DNA from: Brevundimonas sp.
GTDB lineage: Bacteria > Pseudomonadota > Alphaproteobacteria > Caulobacterales > Caulobacteraceae
Direction of reading: 5' to 3'
Assembly: GCA_015234495.1 (NCBI GenBank)
Contig: JADGMZ010000294.1
Location: 1 to 14,110 of the forward strand
DNA length: 14,110 bases
The notes beneath the pieces were generated by a model that was not told where the DNA came from, did not search any database, and worked only from the letters and a program-made list of their open reading frames with translations. The stretch's first letter is position 1; the number at the start of each line of letters is the position of its first letter. Shown one piece after another: positions 7,934 to 14,110 of the stretch. Position numbers and translations under genes: made by a program.

Positions 7934-9852
7934 CAGAACTCTTCCCAGCCTTCTTCGGAGGCCGCCGGCTCGAGCTTGCGGGCGGCTCCGCCGTGGCCGA
8001 CGGTCTTCATGGCCGTGACGGTGCGGTTGGCCGGGCGCGGCGCGGCGACCGGACGGGCCGTGGCGGTCACGGCGCCGATCTGGAAGCGGGCCACCGATCC
8101 GGCGAGGGCTTCCGCCTCCTGGGCCAGCGAGTGGCTGGCGGCGGTCGACTGCTCCACCATGGCGGCGTTCTGCTGGGTCACCTGGTCCATCTGGTTGACG
8201 GCGGTGTTGACCTGCTGGAGGCCGGTGGCCTGCTCCTGGGCCGAGGCGGCGATCTCCGACACGAGGCCGTCGATCTCGGCGACGCGGCTGACGATGCGCT
8301 GCAGCGCCTCGCCGGTCTGGCCCACCAGGCTGACGCCCGAGTTGACCTGGCTGGTCGAGGCCGAGATCAGCACCTTGATCTCCTTGGCGGCTTCGGCCGA
8401 GCGCTGGGCCAGGGCCCGCACCTCCGACGCCACCACCGCGAAGCCGCGGCCGGCGTCGCCGGCCCGGGCCGCCTCGACCCCGGCGTTCAGCGCCAGCAGA
8501 TTGGTCTGGAAGGCGATCTCGTCGATGACGCCGATGATCTGGCTGATCTCCTGGGCGGACTTCTCGATCGCGCCCATGGCCCCGACCGCGTCGCGGACGA
8601 CCACGCCCGAGGTCTCGGCGTCGCCCTTGGCGGCCTGGACGGTGTCGGAGGCCTGACGCGCGCCCGAGGCCGTGCGGTTGACGGTGGCGGTGATCTGGTC
8701 GAGCGCCGCGGCGGTCTCTTCGAGGCTGGCCGCCTGCTGCTCGGTGCGGCGGGACAGGTCGTCGGCGGCCTGGCTGATCTCGCCGGCGCCGGAACGGATG
8801 GCCGAGACGTTGGTGACCACGACGGACATGGCCTCCTGCAGTTGCACGATGGCGGCGTTGAAGTCTTCCTTCAGGCGCAGGGCCTTGGGCGCCACCTCGG
8901 CCGTGAACCGATGGGTCAGGTTGCCGGCCGCCATGGCCGCCAGACCCTCGCCGAGAGCCTCGATGGCGATCCGGTCTTCCTCGGCGATGCGCGCCTTCTC
9001 GGCCTCATTGCGGGCGCGCTCGGCCTCGGCGGCTTCACGCTGGGCGGCGGCCTCGGCTTCCAGGCGGAGCTTCTCGATCGCAGCGTCGCGGAAGGCCACG
9101 ACGGCGCCGCCCATGGCGCCGAACTCGTCCTTGCGCCTGGCGTCCGGTTCGATCGCGGTGTCGCCGGCCCGGAGCCGATTCATGTGAGCGATCATCACAT
9201 TGACCGGTCCGGAGATGCCGCGCGTCAGGACGAAGCCGACCGCGACGGAGATCAGGAGGGCCGCGCCGAGGCCGAGAAGCAGGGCCCAGATCAGGGCGGT
9301 GGTGGCGCTGTCGTATCGGGCCCGTCCCTTGTCCAGTGCCACCTCATTGGCGGCCTTCATGCTGTCGAGAGACTCTTCCACCTTGCCCATGAGGGCGTCG
9401 GCCGAGCCCTCGCGACCGACCATGTGGACCGCGCTGGCGTGCGTAGCCGGATTTTCCGCGAGGGTCCGACCCTGAACCACGACGTGCTGGAACCAGGCGT
9501 CGCCCGCCGCCTCGGTCGTCTCCACCAAGGCGGCGACCGACGCGGCCCCGCTCTCGCGAAGCATCTTCATTTCGTTCTTGAACGAGGCTCGGTGCGCATC
9601 CGCCCGCTCGATGTAGTAGGGGTCGCCCGAGATCAGGAAGCCACGATAGCTGTTCTCCTGGCGAGCGAGGTAGAACTCGGCCGCCTGCACATGACGCGTC
9701 GTGGTGTTGCCGACCGACCGCTCGGCCTGCGCCTGTTTGAGGGCCTCGATCTGGAAAAGAGCTACGCCGCCCATCGCCGCGATGGCGAGCAGGACGCAGG
9801 CGAAAGCCAGGAAAAGTTTCCGGGCGACGGGCATGTTGTTCAGGAAGGTCAT
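7933..9852 (-). CDS. mcpA: Membrane methyl-accepting chemotaxis protein (McpA-type)
   Basis: This is a 639-residue inner-membrane chemoreceptor. TM1 is about 12-35; a roughly 150-residue helical periplasmic domain follows, with a CHASE3-like opening ([18 protein letters not shown], 63-80); TM2 is about 186-210. Next come HAMP (211-263), a charged Ala/Glu helix (264-292), a second HAMP-like unit (294-345) and the signalling domain. The hairpin tip [20 protein letters not shown] (443-462) is the CheA/CheW-binding site. Methylation helices lie around 368-385 and 560-572, with Gln pairs that CheD or CheB could deamidate. A flexible Ala/Pro tail ends in GWEEF, resembling CheR/CheB-tethering pentapeptides. 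The start is supported by GAGG five bases upstream of the ATG. In Caulobacter McpA the C terminus is also needed for ClpX-dependent cell-cycle degradation; whether this holds here is inference. The ligand is not predictable. Confidence 0.95.
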   Translation of the reverse strand: MTFLNNMPVARKLFLAFACVLLAIAAMGGVALFQIEALKQAQAERSVGNTTTRHVQAAEFYLARQENSYRGFLISGDPYYIERADAHRASFKNEMKMLRESGAASVAALVETTEAAGDAWFQHVVVQGRTLAENPATHASAVHMVGREGSADALMGKVEESLDSMKAANEVALDKGRARYDSATTALIWALLLGLGAALLISVAVGFVLTRGISGPVNVMIAHMNRLRAGDTAIEPDARRKDEFGAMGGAVVAFRDAAIEKLRLEAEAAAQREAAEAERARNEAEKARIAEEDRIAIEALGEGLAAMAAGNLTHRFTAEVAPKALRLKEDFNAAIVQLQEAMSVVVTNVSAIRSGAGEISQAADDLSRRTEQQAASLEETAAALDQITATVNRTASGARQASDTVQAAKGDAETSGVVVRDAVGAMGAIEKSAQEISQIIGVIDEIAFQTNLLALNAGVEAARAGDAGRGFAVVASEVRALAQRSAEAAKEIKVLISASTSQVNSGVSLVGQTGEALQRIVSRVAEIDGLVSEIAASAQEQATGLQQVNTAVNQMDQVTQQNAAMVEQSTAASHSLAQEAEALAGSVARFQIGAVTATARPVAAPRPANRTVTAMKTVGHGGAARKLEPAASEEGWEEF

Positions 9853-9878
9853 GGCGGCCTCGTTTCTATTCGGCGGGC

Positions 9879-10577
9879 TCAGAGGGCGAAGGTCAGGGCG
9901 GCCACGAGCCGGCCGTCGTCGCGTTCGCCGAGCTCATGGCTGTCGGTGTCGTACCAGCGCACATCCAGCGCGAACTTGTCGGTGAGCTTGTGCTTCACCC
10001 CGGCGTTCCAGGCGACGTACGCCTGCTGGCCATTCTGGGTGCGTTCCCCGAGAGCGATGGTCGCTCGGCTGCGGGCGCCGACCGCGACCCCGCCCTGCAG
10101 CTCGACCCACCACGCCTCTTCCGTGCCGCCGGAGCTGTCCGGGGAGTAGTTGACCCGCATGCGAAGGCCGACCGGTCCGACGGCGCGCGACATGTCCGCC
10201 TGATACTCCATGAAGCGGTTGTCGTAGCCGGCCGGCGCGCCGGACAGGGTCTTCTGAACGGCCGAGAAATCGAACTTGTAGGCGCCGATCTCGGGGGCGT
10301 AGCCGACGCCGGCCACGATCTCGGTGTCGGCGCCCTGGGCGATGTCCACGGTGGAGGCGGACAGGGTGGCGTAGAAGTCGCCATGACCCAGTTCGACCTC
10401 GCCGGACACGCTCGGCTCGCCGTCGCTCTTGCCCAGGCCCTTGCCGATGTTCTCGCTCGCCACCCCGAAGGTGAAGTCGAATGACTGGGCGCTGGCGGTT
10501 GCAGGGACGGCGGCGGCGAACACCAGGCCAGCCAGGAGGGGGAGGCTGGAGCCGGGGAGGATGCGGTACGCTGACAT
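9879..10577 (-). CDS. TorF-family putative outer-membrane porin
   Basis: This 232-residue secreted protein has a signal peptide ([19 protein letters not shown], cleavage predicted after residue 30). The mature part is made of alternating short beta strands: [23 protein letters not shown] near the N terminus, [20 protein letters not shown], and a hydrophobic last strand LVAALTFAL, suiting a small beta barrel of about 200 residues. The opening pattern and length fit the TorF/Gcw_chp family of putative porins, whose transported substrates are mostly unknown. It is on the che strand and ends 26 bases before mcpA with no terminator-like structure between, so it is likely the first gene of the operon. 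No strong Shine-Dalgarno precedes the ATG; a GAGAG lies about 12 bases upstream. Family call is fairly secure; porin activity is inferred. Confidence 0.8.
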   Translation of the reverse strand: MSAYRILPGSSLPLLAGLVFAAAVPATASAQSFDFTFGVASENIGKGLGKSDGEPSVSGEVELGHGDFYATLSASTVDIAQGADTEIVAGVGYAPEIGAYKFDFSAVQKTLSGAPAGYDNRFMEYQADMSRAVGPVGLRMRVNYSPDSSGGTEEAWWVELQGGVAVGARSRATIALGERTQNGQQAYVAWNAGVKHKLTDKFALDVRWYDTDSHELGERDDGRLVAALTFAL

Positions 10578-10591
10578 GGGAGGCTTGGTCT

Positions 10592-10614
10592 CTCGGGGAA
10601 TGTTGGTTCCCGAG
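10592..10614 (-). promoter_or_regulatory. 5' leader hairpin of the porin/che transcript
   Basis: On the minus strand, arms CTCGGGAA and TTCCCCGAG pair over 8 bases with one bulged C and a 6-base loop CCAACA. The stem ends 14 bases before the porin ATG, and its 3' arm runs into the GAGAG that is the nearest Shine-Dalgarno-like sequence, so folding could limit ribosome access or stabilise the mRNA. The hairpin is seen in the sequence; the effect is inference. Confidence 0.5.
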
Positions 10615-10630
10615 TTGACCGAACGGTGAA
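10615..10630. promoter_or_regulatory. Inverted repeat over the predicted transcription start
   Basis: The 16-base sequence TTGACCGAACGGTGAA is an inverted repeat (arms TTxACCG/CGGTxAA, one mismatched pair, centre AA). It spans the predicted start point of the porin/che transcript (about 10622) and touches the -10 element, a typical place for a repressor site. Binding is not shown and no candidate regulator is known. The match could be chance. Confidence 0.35.
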
Positions 10631-10634
10631 TATA
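10629..10634 (-). promoter_or_regulatory. Predicted -10 element of the porin/che operon
   Basis: The minus-strand hexamer TATATT stands out in GC-rich surroundings and would place the transcript start near 10622, about 45 bases before the porin ATG. No TTGACA-like -35 lies at the right distance; instead the palindrome at 10650-10669 covers that region, as expected for an activator-dependent promoter. Confidence 0.45.
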
Positions 10635-10649
10635 TTTCCTGAACCCGCA

Positions 10650-10669
10650 GATACGTAGGATTACCTATC
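10650..10669. promoter_or_regulatory. Candidate operator for the FixJ-type regulator
   Basis: GATACGTAGGATTACCTATC is an imperfect palindrome with 8-base arms (GATACGTA and TACCTATC, seven of eight pairs matching) and a 4-base spacer. Its centre is about 38 bases upstream of the predicted porin/che start, where NarL/FixJ-type activators commonly bind beside RNA polymerase. It lies in the control region shared with the kinase/regulator pair on the other strand, so that regulator is the first candidate to bind. The palindrome is seen; the protein and the effect are inferred. Confidence 0.5.
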
Positions 10670-10781
10670 TGGCCGCGCGTTCGCCGGACCGCCACGCGGA
10701 TGCCGGAACGAGAAATTAACCATATTTGATTAGTCAGGGTCGGGCTTTCCCGGGTTTGATGACCCCCTCTAGGCTTGCCTG
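10670..10781. other. Leader and promoter region of the kinase gene
   Basis: This stretch separates the operator from the kinase start. It holds an AT-rich patch (10711-10733) in otherwise GC-rich DNA, containing a loose dyad with arms TAACCA and TGATTA, which is the best place for the kinase promoter, though I cannot assign a clear -35/-10 pair. Further on, GGGTC (10737-10741) and GACCC near 10760 could pair around an inner GGG/CCC stem to make a leader hairpin. No RNA gene is recognised. Confidence 0.3.
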
Positions 10782-12248
10782 TTGTCGTCCTTTTCCTCCG
10801 CCGTCGCGGTCCCCTGGCCATCGCTCCTTGCAGCCCTGCAGCGGCGGGAGGCGGGCTTCGTGGTGGCGATCGGAGCGGTTGCGGTCGCCGTGCTTGTGCG
10901 CGCTGCGCTCGAGCTCGTGGGTCAGTTCTACTATCTGCCGATGGTGCCCGCCGTCGTGGCCGCCGCCGTCGTCGGCGGCCGGCGGGCGACCGCTCTCGCC
11001 ATCGCCCTGTCCATCGTCGCCAACCTGCTTCTGGTGGCCCGGGTCAGCGTCCTCGACGCGGCCGTCAACGCGGCCCTATTCGTTCTGGTCACCTGGCTTA
11101 TCGCCGAACTCTGCTGGAGCCTCCGCGCCTATCGTCAGCGCGCCGGGGAGCTGTCCCGCCGCCTCGCCCACCGCGAGGAGATGCTGGAAACCATCCTCGC
11201 CTCGATGCCGGTGGTGGTGCTGGATCGCGACGGGCGTGTCCGCTTCCTGACGCCCTTCGCCTGCACCCTCCTCGGCGTCTCCGAACAGGAGATGATCGGC
11301 AGGCCATTCGACTCGATCGTCGAGGGTTTCGATCTCGCGGACTTCCAGACCGGTCGAGAGGCCCTGGCCGGTGAAAATGACCGGGTGTGGACCTGCCGCC
11401 GTCCGGGCGGGACGGCGCCGCTGAGCATCCAGGCGGGCTTCCTGCCGGGGGAGCATGCGAACAGCCATGCGGTGCTCTGTCTTGCAGACCTCACACAGGC
11501 GCAACTGGCGGACCAGCGGGCCCGCGACCTGCATACCCAGCTCAACCGGGTGTGGCGTCTCAATTCACTCGGCGAGATGGCCGCCTCCCTGGCCCACGAA
11601 CTCAATCAGCCGCTGGCCGCCGCCACCACCTATCTGGAGGCGAGCCAGATGGATGTCGAGAAGGCCGGACTTATGGGCGAGAGCGCCGCCCGCACCATTG
11701 ATCTCGCCAAGAACCAGCTGCTGCGCGCGGGCAGCATCATCCGGCGCATGCGCGAACTGCTGGCCCACGAAAGCCGCAGCCTTGGCGTCGACCGGGTCTC
11801 CTCGATGGTGACGGACCTCAAGGGCGTCGTCGGCATGCTCGCCCGGAACGGCGCCGTACAGGTCGAGATCAGCGTGGACGATGCGAACGACCGCGTGAGA
11901 GCCGAGCGCATTCAGTTCCAGCAGGCGATGGTCAATCTGGTGCGCAACGCCGTGGAAGCCGTTTCCGGCCGCACGGACGCGCGGATCGCGATCATCGGCC
12001 GCCCCGTTTCCGACGAGCACTATGAAGTCCGGGTCGAGGACAACGGCCCCGGCATTCCCGCCAAGGCGCTCGAAACCATCTTCCGTCCGCTGATGTCCAC
12101 GAAGAGCGGCGGCATGGGTCTGGGCCTGTCCGTGACGCGGACCATCGTGGAGAGCCATGGCGGCGTCCTGACGGTCGAGGCCAGCCCGCTCGGCGGGGCC
12201 GTCTTCTCATTCAATCTGCTGCGTGAACAGGAGCTCGAGGACGCATGA
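10782..12248 (+). CDS. Membrane-bound PAS-containing sensor histidine kinase
   Basis: This 488-residue sensor kinase resembles FixL in its catalytic half. Three to four membrane segments fill residues 24-112 (for example AVAVAVLVRAALELVG, PMVPAVVAAAVVGGRR, LFVLVTWLIAELCW), similar to DUF4118-type sensor modules. A PAS domain follows (about 132-240). The dimerisation/phospho-acceptor helix has His272 in LGEMAASLAHELNQPLAAAT. The ATPase has N box NLVRNAVEAV (385-394), G1 VEDNGPGIP (418-426) and G2 GGMGLGLSVTRTIVESHGG (443-461). The PAS lacks the proximal His that binds heme in true FixL, so oxygen sensing is not supported. The start is TTG at 10782: a stop lies three codons upstream of it (TAG at 10770-10772) and the next candidates cut into TM1. 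Its stop overlaps the regulator gene (ATGA), so the two form one system. Confidence 0.9.
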   Translation: MSSFSSAVAVPWPSLLAALQRREAGFVVAIGAVAVAVLVRAALELVGQFYYLPMVPAVVAAAVVGGRRATALAIALSIVANLLLVARVSVLDAAVNAALFVLVTWLIAELCWSLRAYRQRAGELSRRLAHREEMLETILASMPVVVLDRDGRVRFLTPFACTLLGVSEQEMIGRPFDSIVEGFDLADFQTGREALAGENDRVWTCRRPGGTAPLSIQAGFLPGEHANSHAVLCLADLTQAQLADQRARDLHTQLNRVWRLNSLGEMAASLAHELNQPLAAATTYLEASQMDVEKAGLMGESAARTIDLAKNQLLRAGSIIRRMRELLAHESRSLGVDRVSSMVTDLKGVVGMLARNGAVQVEISVDDANDRVRAERIQFQQAMVNLVRNAVEAVSGRTDARIAIIGRPVSDEHYEVRVEDNGPGIPAKALETIFRPLMSTKSGGMGLGLSVTRTIVESHGGVLTVEASPLGGAVFSFNLLREQELEDA

Positions 12249-12883
12249 GTGAGCACTCCGTCTTCATCATCGACGACGACGAAGCCGTTCGGGATTCCAT
12301 CCTCTGTCTGATGCGCGCCCACGGCTTCCGGGCGCGGGCCTTCGCGAGCGGCGTCCGCTTCTTCGACAATCTCCCCGACGTCCCGTCGGCCTGTGTCGTG
12401 ACCGACGTGCGCATGCCCGACATGGACGGCGCCGAGGTCGTCCAGCGCTTGCGCTCGCTCAAGGGAGACGCCTGGCCCATCGTCGTCATCACCGGTCATG
12501 GCGAGGTGCCCCTCGCCGTCCAGCTGATGAAGGCGGGCGTGGTCGACTACATCGAGAAGCCGTTTGAGCCGAACCGGCTGGTCGAGGTCGTACGCGGCAG
12601 CTTCGCCCATCTCGACGACCTGTTGCTGCGCAAGGCGGAAGCCGAAGCCGCGGCGCGGCGCGCCGCGTGTCTGACGCCTCGCGAGCGCGAGGTCTTCCAG
12701 GCCCTGATCGAGGGGCGAACGAACAAGCACATCGCCGGCGACCTGAATATCAGCCCCCGGACGGTGGAGATCTTCCGCGCCAAGGTGATGGAGAAGATGG
12801 AGGCTGACAGCCTCTCGGCCCTGATCCGCGCCGGGCTGAGAATCGGCCCGGTCACAACGCCCGCCGCCTTCGCACGCAACTGA
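12245..12883 (+). CDS. FixJ-type two-component response regulator
   Basis: This 212-residue transcription regulator is the partner of the kinase just upstream. The receiver (1-122) has D10/D11/D12, acceptor D54 in VVTDVRMPDMDG, T83 and K105 in YIEKPFEPNRL. A helical linker rich in Ala and Glu (about 123-142) leads to a LuxR/FixJ-type helix-turn-helix (about 143-203: LTPREREVFQALIEGRTNKH, then NISPRTVEIFRAKVMEKM). Such proteins dimerise on phosphorylation and bind inverted repeats. The ATG overlaps the kinase stop (ATGA). The palindrome at 10650-10669 in the divergent control region is a good candidate target. The natural signal and full regulon are unknown; despite similarity to FixJ there are no nitrogen-fixation genes in view. 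Confidence 0.93.
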   Translation: MSEHSVFIIDDDEAVRDSILCLMRAHGFRARAFASGVRFFDNLPDVPSACVVTDVRMPDMDGAEVVQRLRSLKGDAWPIVVITGHGEVPLAVQLMKAGVVDYIEKPFEPNRLVEVVRGSFAHLDDLLLRKAEAEAAARRAACLTPREREVFQALIEGRTNKHIAGDLNISPRTVEIFRAKVMEKMEADSLSALIRAGLRIGPVTTPAAFARN

Positions 12884-12900
12884 ACACCGGCCCCGCCTGC

Positions 12901-12919
12901 CGGCGCTTCCGAAGCGCCG
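12901..12919 (+). terminator. Hairpin after the response regulator
   Basis: A perfect 9-base inverted repeat, CGGCGCTTC and GAAGCGCCG separated by one base, begins 18 bases after the regulator stop; as RNA it would form a GC-rich stem with a 5-7 base loop. No T-run follows, so it is either a U-poor terminator or a 3'-end stabiliser of the kinase/regulator transcript. Confidence 0.5.
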
Positions 12920-13146
12920 CCTTGAGCAGGAAGCGGTCGGGCCGGCGACGGCCGGGCGAGTTGTCGCCATCGGCCCGGATCGCGCCGCGCCCGCCCGGGC
13001 GGACCTGGAGGACTAGGTTGAAAGAAAATGGCGCGCCCGGAACTCGAAAGCCCGACCCTCGGATTCTAGTCTGGCAAGAGGCGCTCACTAGCTGTCGGGA
13101 GGCGAGCGTTCGCACCGGCCCCGGCCCGGACGGGCCGCCCGGTTCG
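12920..13146. other. Non-coding stretch between the regulator and the TonB receptor
   Basis: The frames that cross this stretch (a 78-codon one on + and a 108-codon one on -) have no recognisable product, low-complexity Arg/Pro/Gly content and no good ribosome-binding site, so I treat it as non-coding. A 13-codon frame from ATG 13028 follows a GGAGG but is too short to credit. A GC-rich hairpin, CGGCCC/GGGCCG with tetraloop GGAC (13122-13137), lies just before the receptor promoter and might end upstream transcription. No tRNA or other RNA gene is seen. Confidence 0.5.
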
Positions 13147-13175
13147 TTGACGCTCTGATGGCGCCATGATAGCGT
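13147..13175 (+). promoter_or_regulatory. Predicted promoter of the TonB-dependent receptor
   Basis: TTGACGC at 13147-13153 matches the Caulobacter housekeeping -35 pattern TTGACGS exactly. After a short 14-base spacer, GATAGCGT (from 13168) partly matches the GCTANAWC -10 pattern. This would start transcription close to 13180, at the edge of the palindrome that follows. A 10-base palindrome ATGGCGCCAT (13158-13167) lies between the two elements. The -35 is convincing, the -10 less so. Confidence 0.5.
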
Positions 13176-13182
13176 CACAGAA

Positions 13183-13196
13183 TGACAGCGCTGTCA
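13183..13196. promoter_or_regulatory. LacI-family-type operator upstream of the TonB receptor
   Basis: TGACAGCGCTGTCA is a perfect 14-base palindrome with the TG...CG...CA layout of LacI/GalR-family operators; it resembles the Caulobacter xylose operator motif as I recall it (TGTTAGCGCTACCA). Lying right after the predicted -10 and 40 bases before the start codon, it is placed for repression. The regulator gene is not in the window. Confidence 0.65.
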
Positions 13197-13223
13197 GGCT
13201 GTCCAATAACGACAGGGTCGCCT

Positions 13224-13230
13224 GGGGAGG
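13224..13230 (+). promoter_or_regulatory. Ribosome-binding site of the TonB receptor
   Basis: GGGGAGG ends six bases before the ATG at 13237. It is the strongest Shine-Dalgarno sequence noticed in this window and fixes the start of the receptor gene. Confidence 0.85.
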
Positions 13231-13236
13231 ACGGCA

Positions 13237-14110
13237 ATGAACGCCACCAAGATCAATCGCGGCGCGGCGGCGCGGCGCGCCAGACTCTGTCTGGCGGGCT
13301 CGTCGGCCCTCGCTCTGGGGATGGCCCTGCTTCCGGCGGCCGCCTTCGCCCAGTCGGCCCCGGCGACGCCACAGGAGCCGGAGGCCGCCGAGGTCGAGGA
13401 GGTGGTGGTCACCGGCATCCGCGGCAGCCTGCGATCGGCCCAGTCGATCAAGGAGAACGCCGACCAGATCGTCGACTCCATCACGGCTTCCGATATCGGG
13501 GCCCTGCCCGACCGCAGCGTGACCGAGGCGGTGCAGCGAATCCCCGGCGTGACCATCGACCGTCTGCAGGCGCGCGAGGATCCGGACCGGTTCTCCGCCG
13601 AAGGCAGTGGCGTGCAGGTCCGGGGCATGACGCAGGTGCGCCAGGAACTGAACGGCCGCGACACCCTGGGCGCGCTCGATGGACGCGCCCTCGGCTTCGA
13701 GGACGTCCCCGCCGAGCTGATGGCGGGCGTCGACGTGTACAAGAACCCGTCGGCGGAACTAATCGAGGGCGGACTTGGCGGAACCGTCAACCTGCGCACC
13801 CGCATGCCGTTCGAGTCGAACGGCCGTCTGTTCGCCGGCTCGCTCAGCGCCAACTATTCCGACCACGCCGAGCAGTGGAAGCCGCAAGGGTCGGTCCTGT
13901 TCAGCGACCGGTTCGACACCGGCTGGGGCGAGCTCGGCATCCTCGCCAATCTTGCCTATTCGGAACTGGCCAGCCGGTCGGACGGCATCCAGGTTTCGCC
14001 CTATCGCGCCCGCCGGCTGGCGGATGACGCCCTGTGCGCGGGCCTGCAGAACCCCAACGGCGACCCTTACGCCTGCGGCCAGGACTGGATCGACCAGTCC
14101 TATCTCGGCC
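13237..14110 (+). CDS. TonB-dependent outer-membrane receptor, N-terminal part
   Basis: The first 291 residues of a large outer-membrane transporter are visible; the rest lies to the right. A signal peptide (LCLAGSSALALGMALLPAAAFA, cleavage predicted after residue 38) is followed by an acidic linker and the TonB-box region EVEEVVVTGIRGSLRSA (52-68). The plug domain (about 70-190) shows DQIVDSITASDIGALPDRSV, EAVQRIPGVTIDR, GVQVRGM and ELIEGGLGGTVNLRTRMPF. Barrel strands start near residue 197. This wording is typical of the Xanthomonas/Caulobacter receptor family, many members of which import carbohydrates with energy from TonB-ExbB-ExbD. Cys267 and Cys280 fall in a likely surface loop and could form a disulfide. 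The LacI-type operator upstream supports, but does not prove, a sugar substrate. The frame is unbroken to the window end. Confidence 0.93.
   Translation, partial: MNATKINRGAAARRARLCLAGSSALALGMALLPAAAFAQSAPATPQEPEAAEVEEVVVTGIRGSLRSAQSIKENADQIVDSITASDIGALPDRSVTEAVQRIPGVTIDRLQAREDPDRFSAEGSGVQVRGMTQVRQELNGRDTLGALDGRALGFEDVPAELMAGVDVYKNPSAELIEGGLGGTVNLRTRMPFESNGRLFAGSLSANYSDHAEQWKPQGSVLFSDRFDTGWGELGILANLAYSELASRSDGIQVSPYRARRLADDALCAGLQNPNGDPYACGQDWIDQSYLG

Noticed and set aside
7777..10149. A 790-codon plus-strand frame opposite mcpA
   Set aside because: Its Gly/Arg/His-rich low-complexity translation is typical of antisense frames in GC-rich DNA; mcpA on the other strand is unambiguous.
10716..10733. 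CtrA-like site (TTAA-N7-TTAA) in the divergent region
   Set aside because: Only one TTAAC half-site is present; the second half reads TGAT at the required spacing, so the match is too weak to call.
10782..12248. True FixL oxygen sensor
   Set aside because: The PAS domain lacks the heme-binding His region and no fix, nif or high-affinity oxidase genes are in the window.
13028..13069. Small open frame of 13 codons after a GGAGG
   Set aside because: Too short, no conserved or hydrophobic feature, and spacing from GGAGG is too long for a confident start.
13182..14027. A 281-codon open frame on the plus strand and a 219-codon one on the minus strand over the TonB receptor
   Set aside because: Both are shadows of the receptor gene. 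The receptor frame from 13237 has a strong ribosome-binding site, signal peptide and plug motifs and is open to the window end.
1..14110. CRISPR arrays, insertion sequences, tRNA or rRNA genes, phage genes
   Set aside because: No regular repeat-spacer pattern, transposase motifs, terminal inverted repeats or structured RNA genes were seen. The window reads as stable chromosomal core with uniform GC-rich coding.

Overview
The window looks like chromosome from a GC-rich alphaproteobacterium of the Caulobacterales (Caulobacter, Brevundimonas or a relative). Three things support this. The chemotaxis genes run mcpA-cheX-cheYI-cheA-cheW-cheR-cheB-cheYII-cheD-cheU-cheYIII-cheE, which is the gene order I recall for the major Caulobacter crescentus cluster. 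The TonB-dependent receptor at the right edge has the N-terminal style of the Xanthomonas/Caulobacter family. The -35 element in front of that receptor fits the Caulobacter housekeeping consensus. I could not search databases, so the genus is an inference.

Layout. Positions 1-269 (+) are the C-terminal end of an S9-family serine peptidase that starts outside the window. Positions 386-9852 (-) hold the twelve chemotaxis genes, converging on the peptidase. Eight of their eleven junctions are 4-5 base stop/start overlaps and the other three are gaps of 2, 4 and 10 bases. Upstream of mcpA, on the same strand and only 26 bases away, lies a secreted TorF-type putative porin (9879-10577), which looks like the first gene of the operon. 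Positions 10578-10781 are a divergent control region. To its right (+) are a membrane-bound PAS-containing histidine kinase (10782-12248) and a FixJ-type response regulator (12245-12883). After a 353-base gap a TonB-dependent receptor begins at 13237 and runs off the window.

How the genes work together. McpA senses and signals through CheW to the CheA kinase. CheA phosphorylates the CheY proteins and CheB. CheR, CheB and CheD methylate, demethylate/deamidate and deamidate the receptor. CheX (STAS domain), CheU and CheE are accessory proteins of unclear biochemical role. CheYIII carries an arginine-rich C-terminal tail like that of the c-di-GMP-binding Cle proteins, so this cluster may join chemotaxis to c-di-GMP control of the motor.

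The two most notable regulatory signals are new readings of the non-coding DNA. First, a 20-base imperfect palindrome (10650-10669) sits about 38 bases upstream of the predicted start of the porin/che transcript. It lies beside the divergent FixJ-type regulator gene, which suggests that this two-component system controls the porin and possibly chemotaxis. Second, a perfect 14-base LacI-type palindrome (13183-13196) lies just downstream of a promoter-like sequence in front of the TonB-dependent receptor, suggesting sugar-responsive repression.
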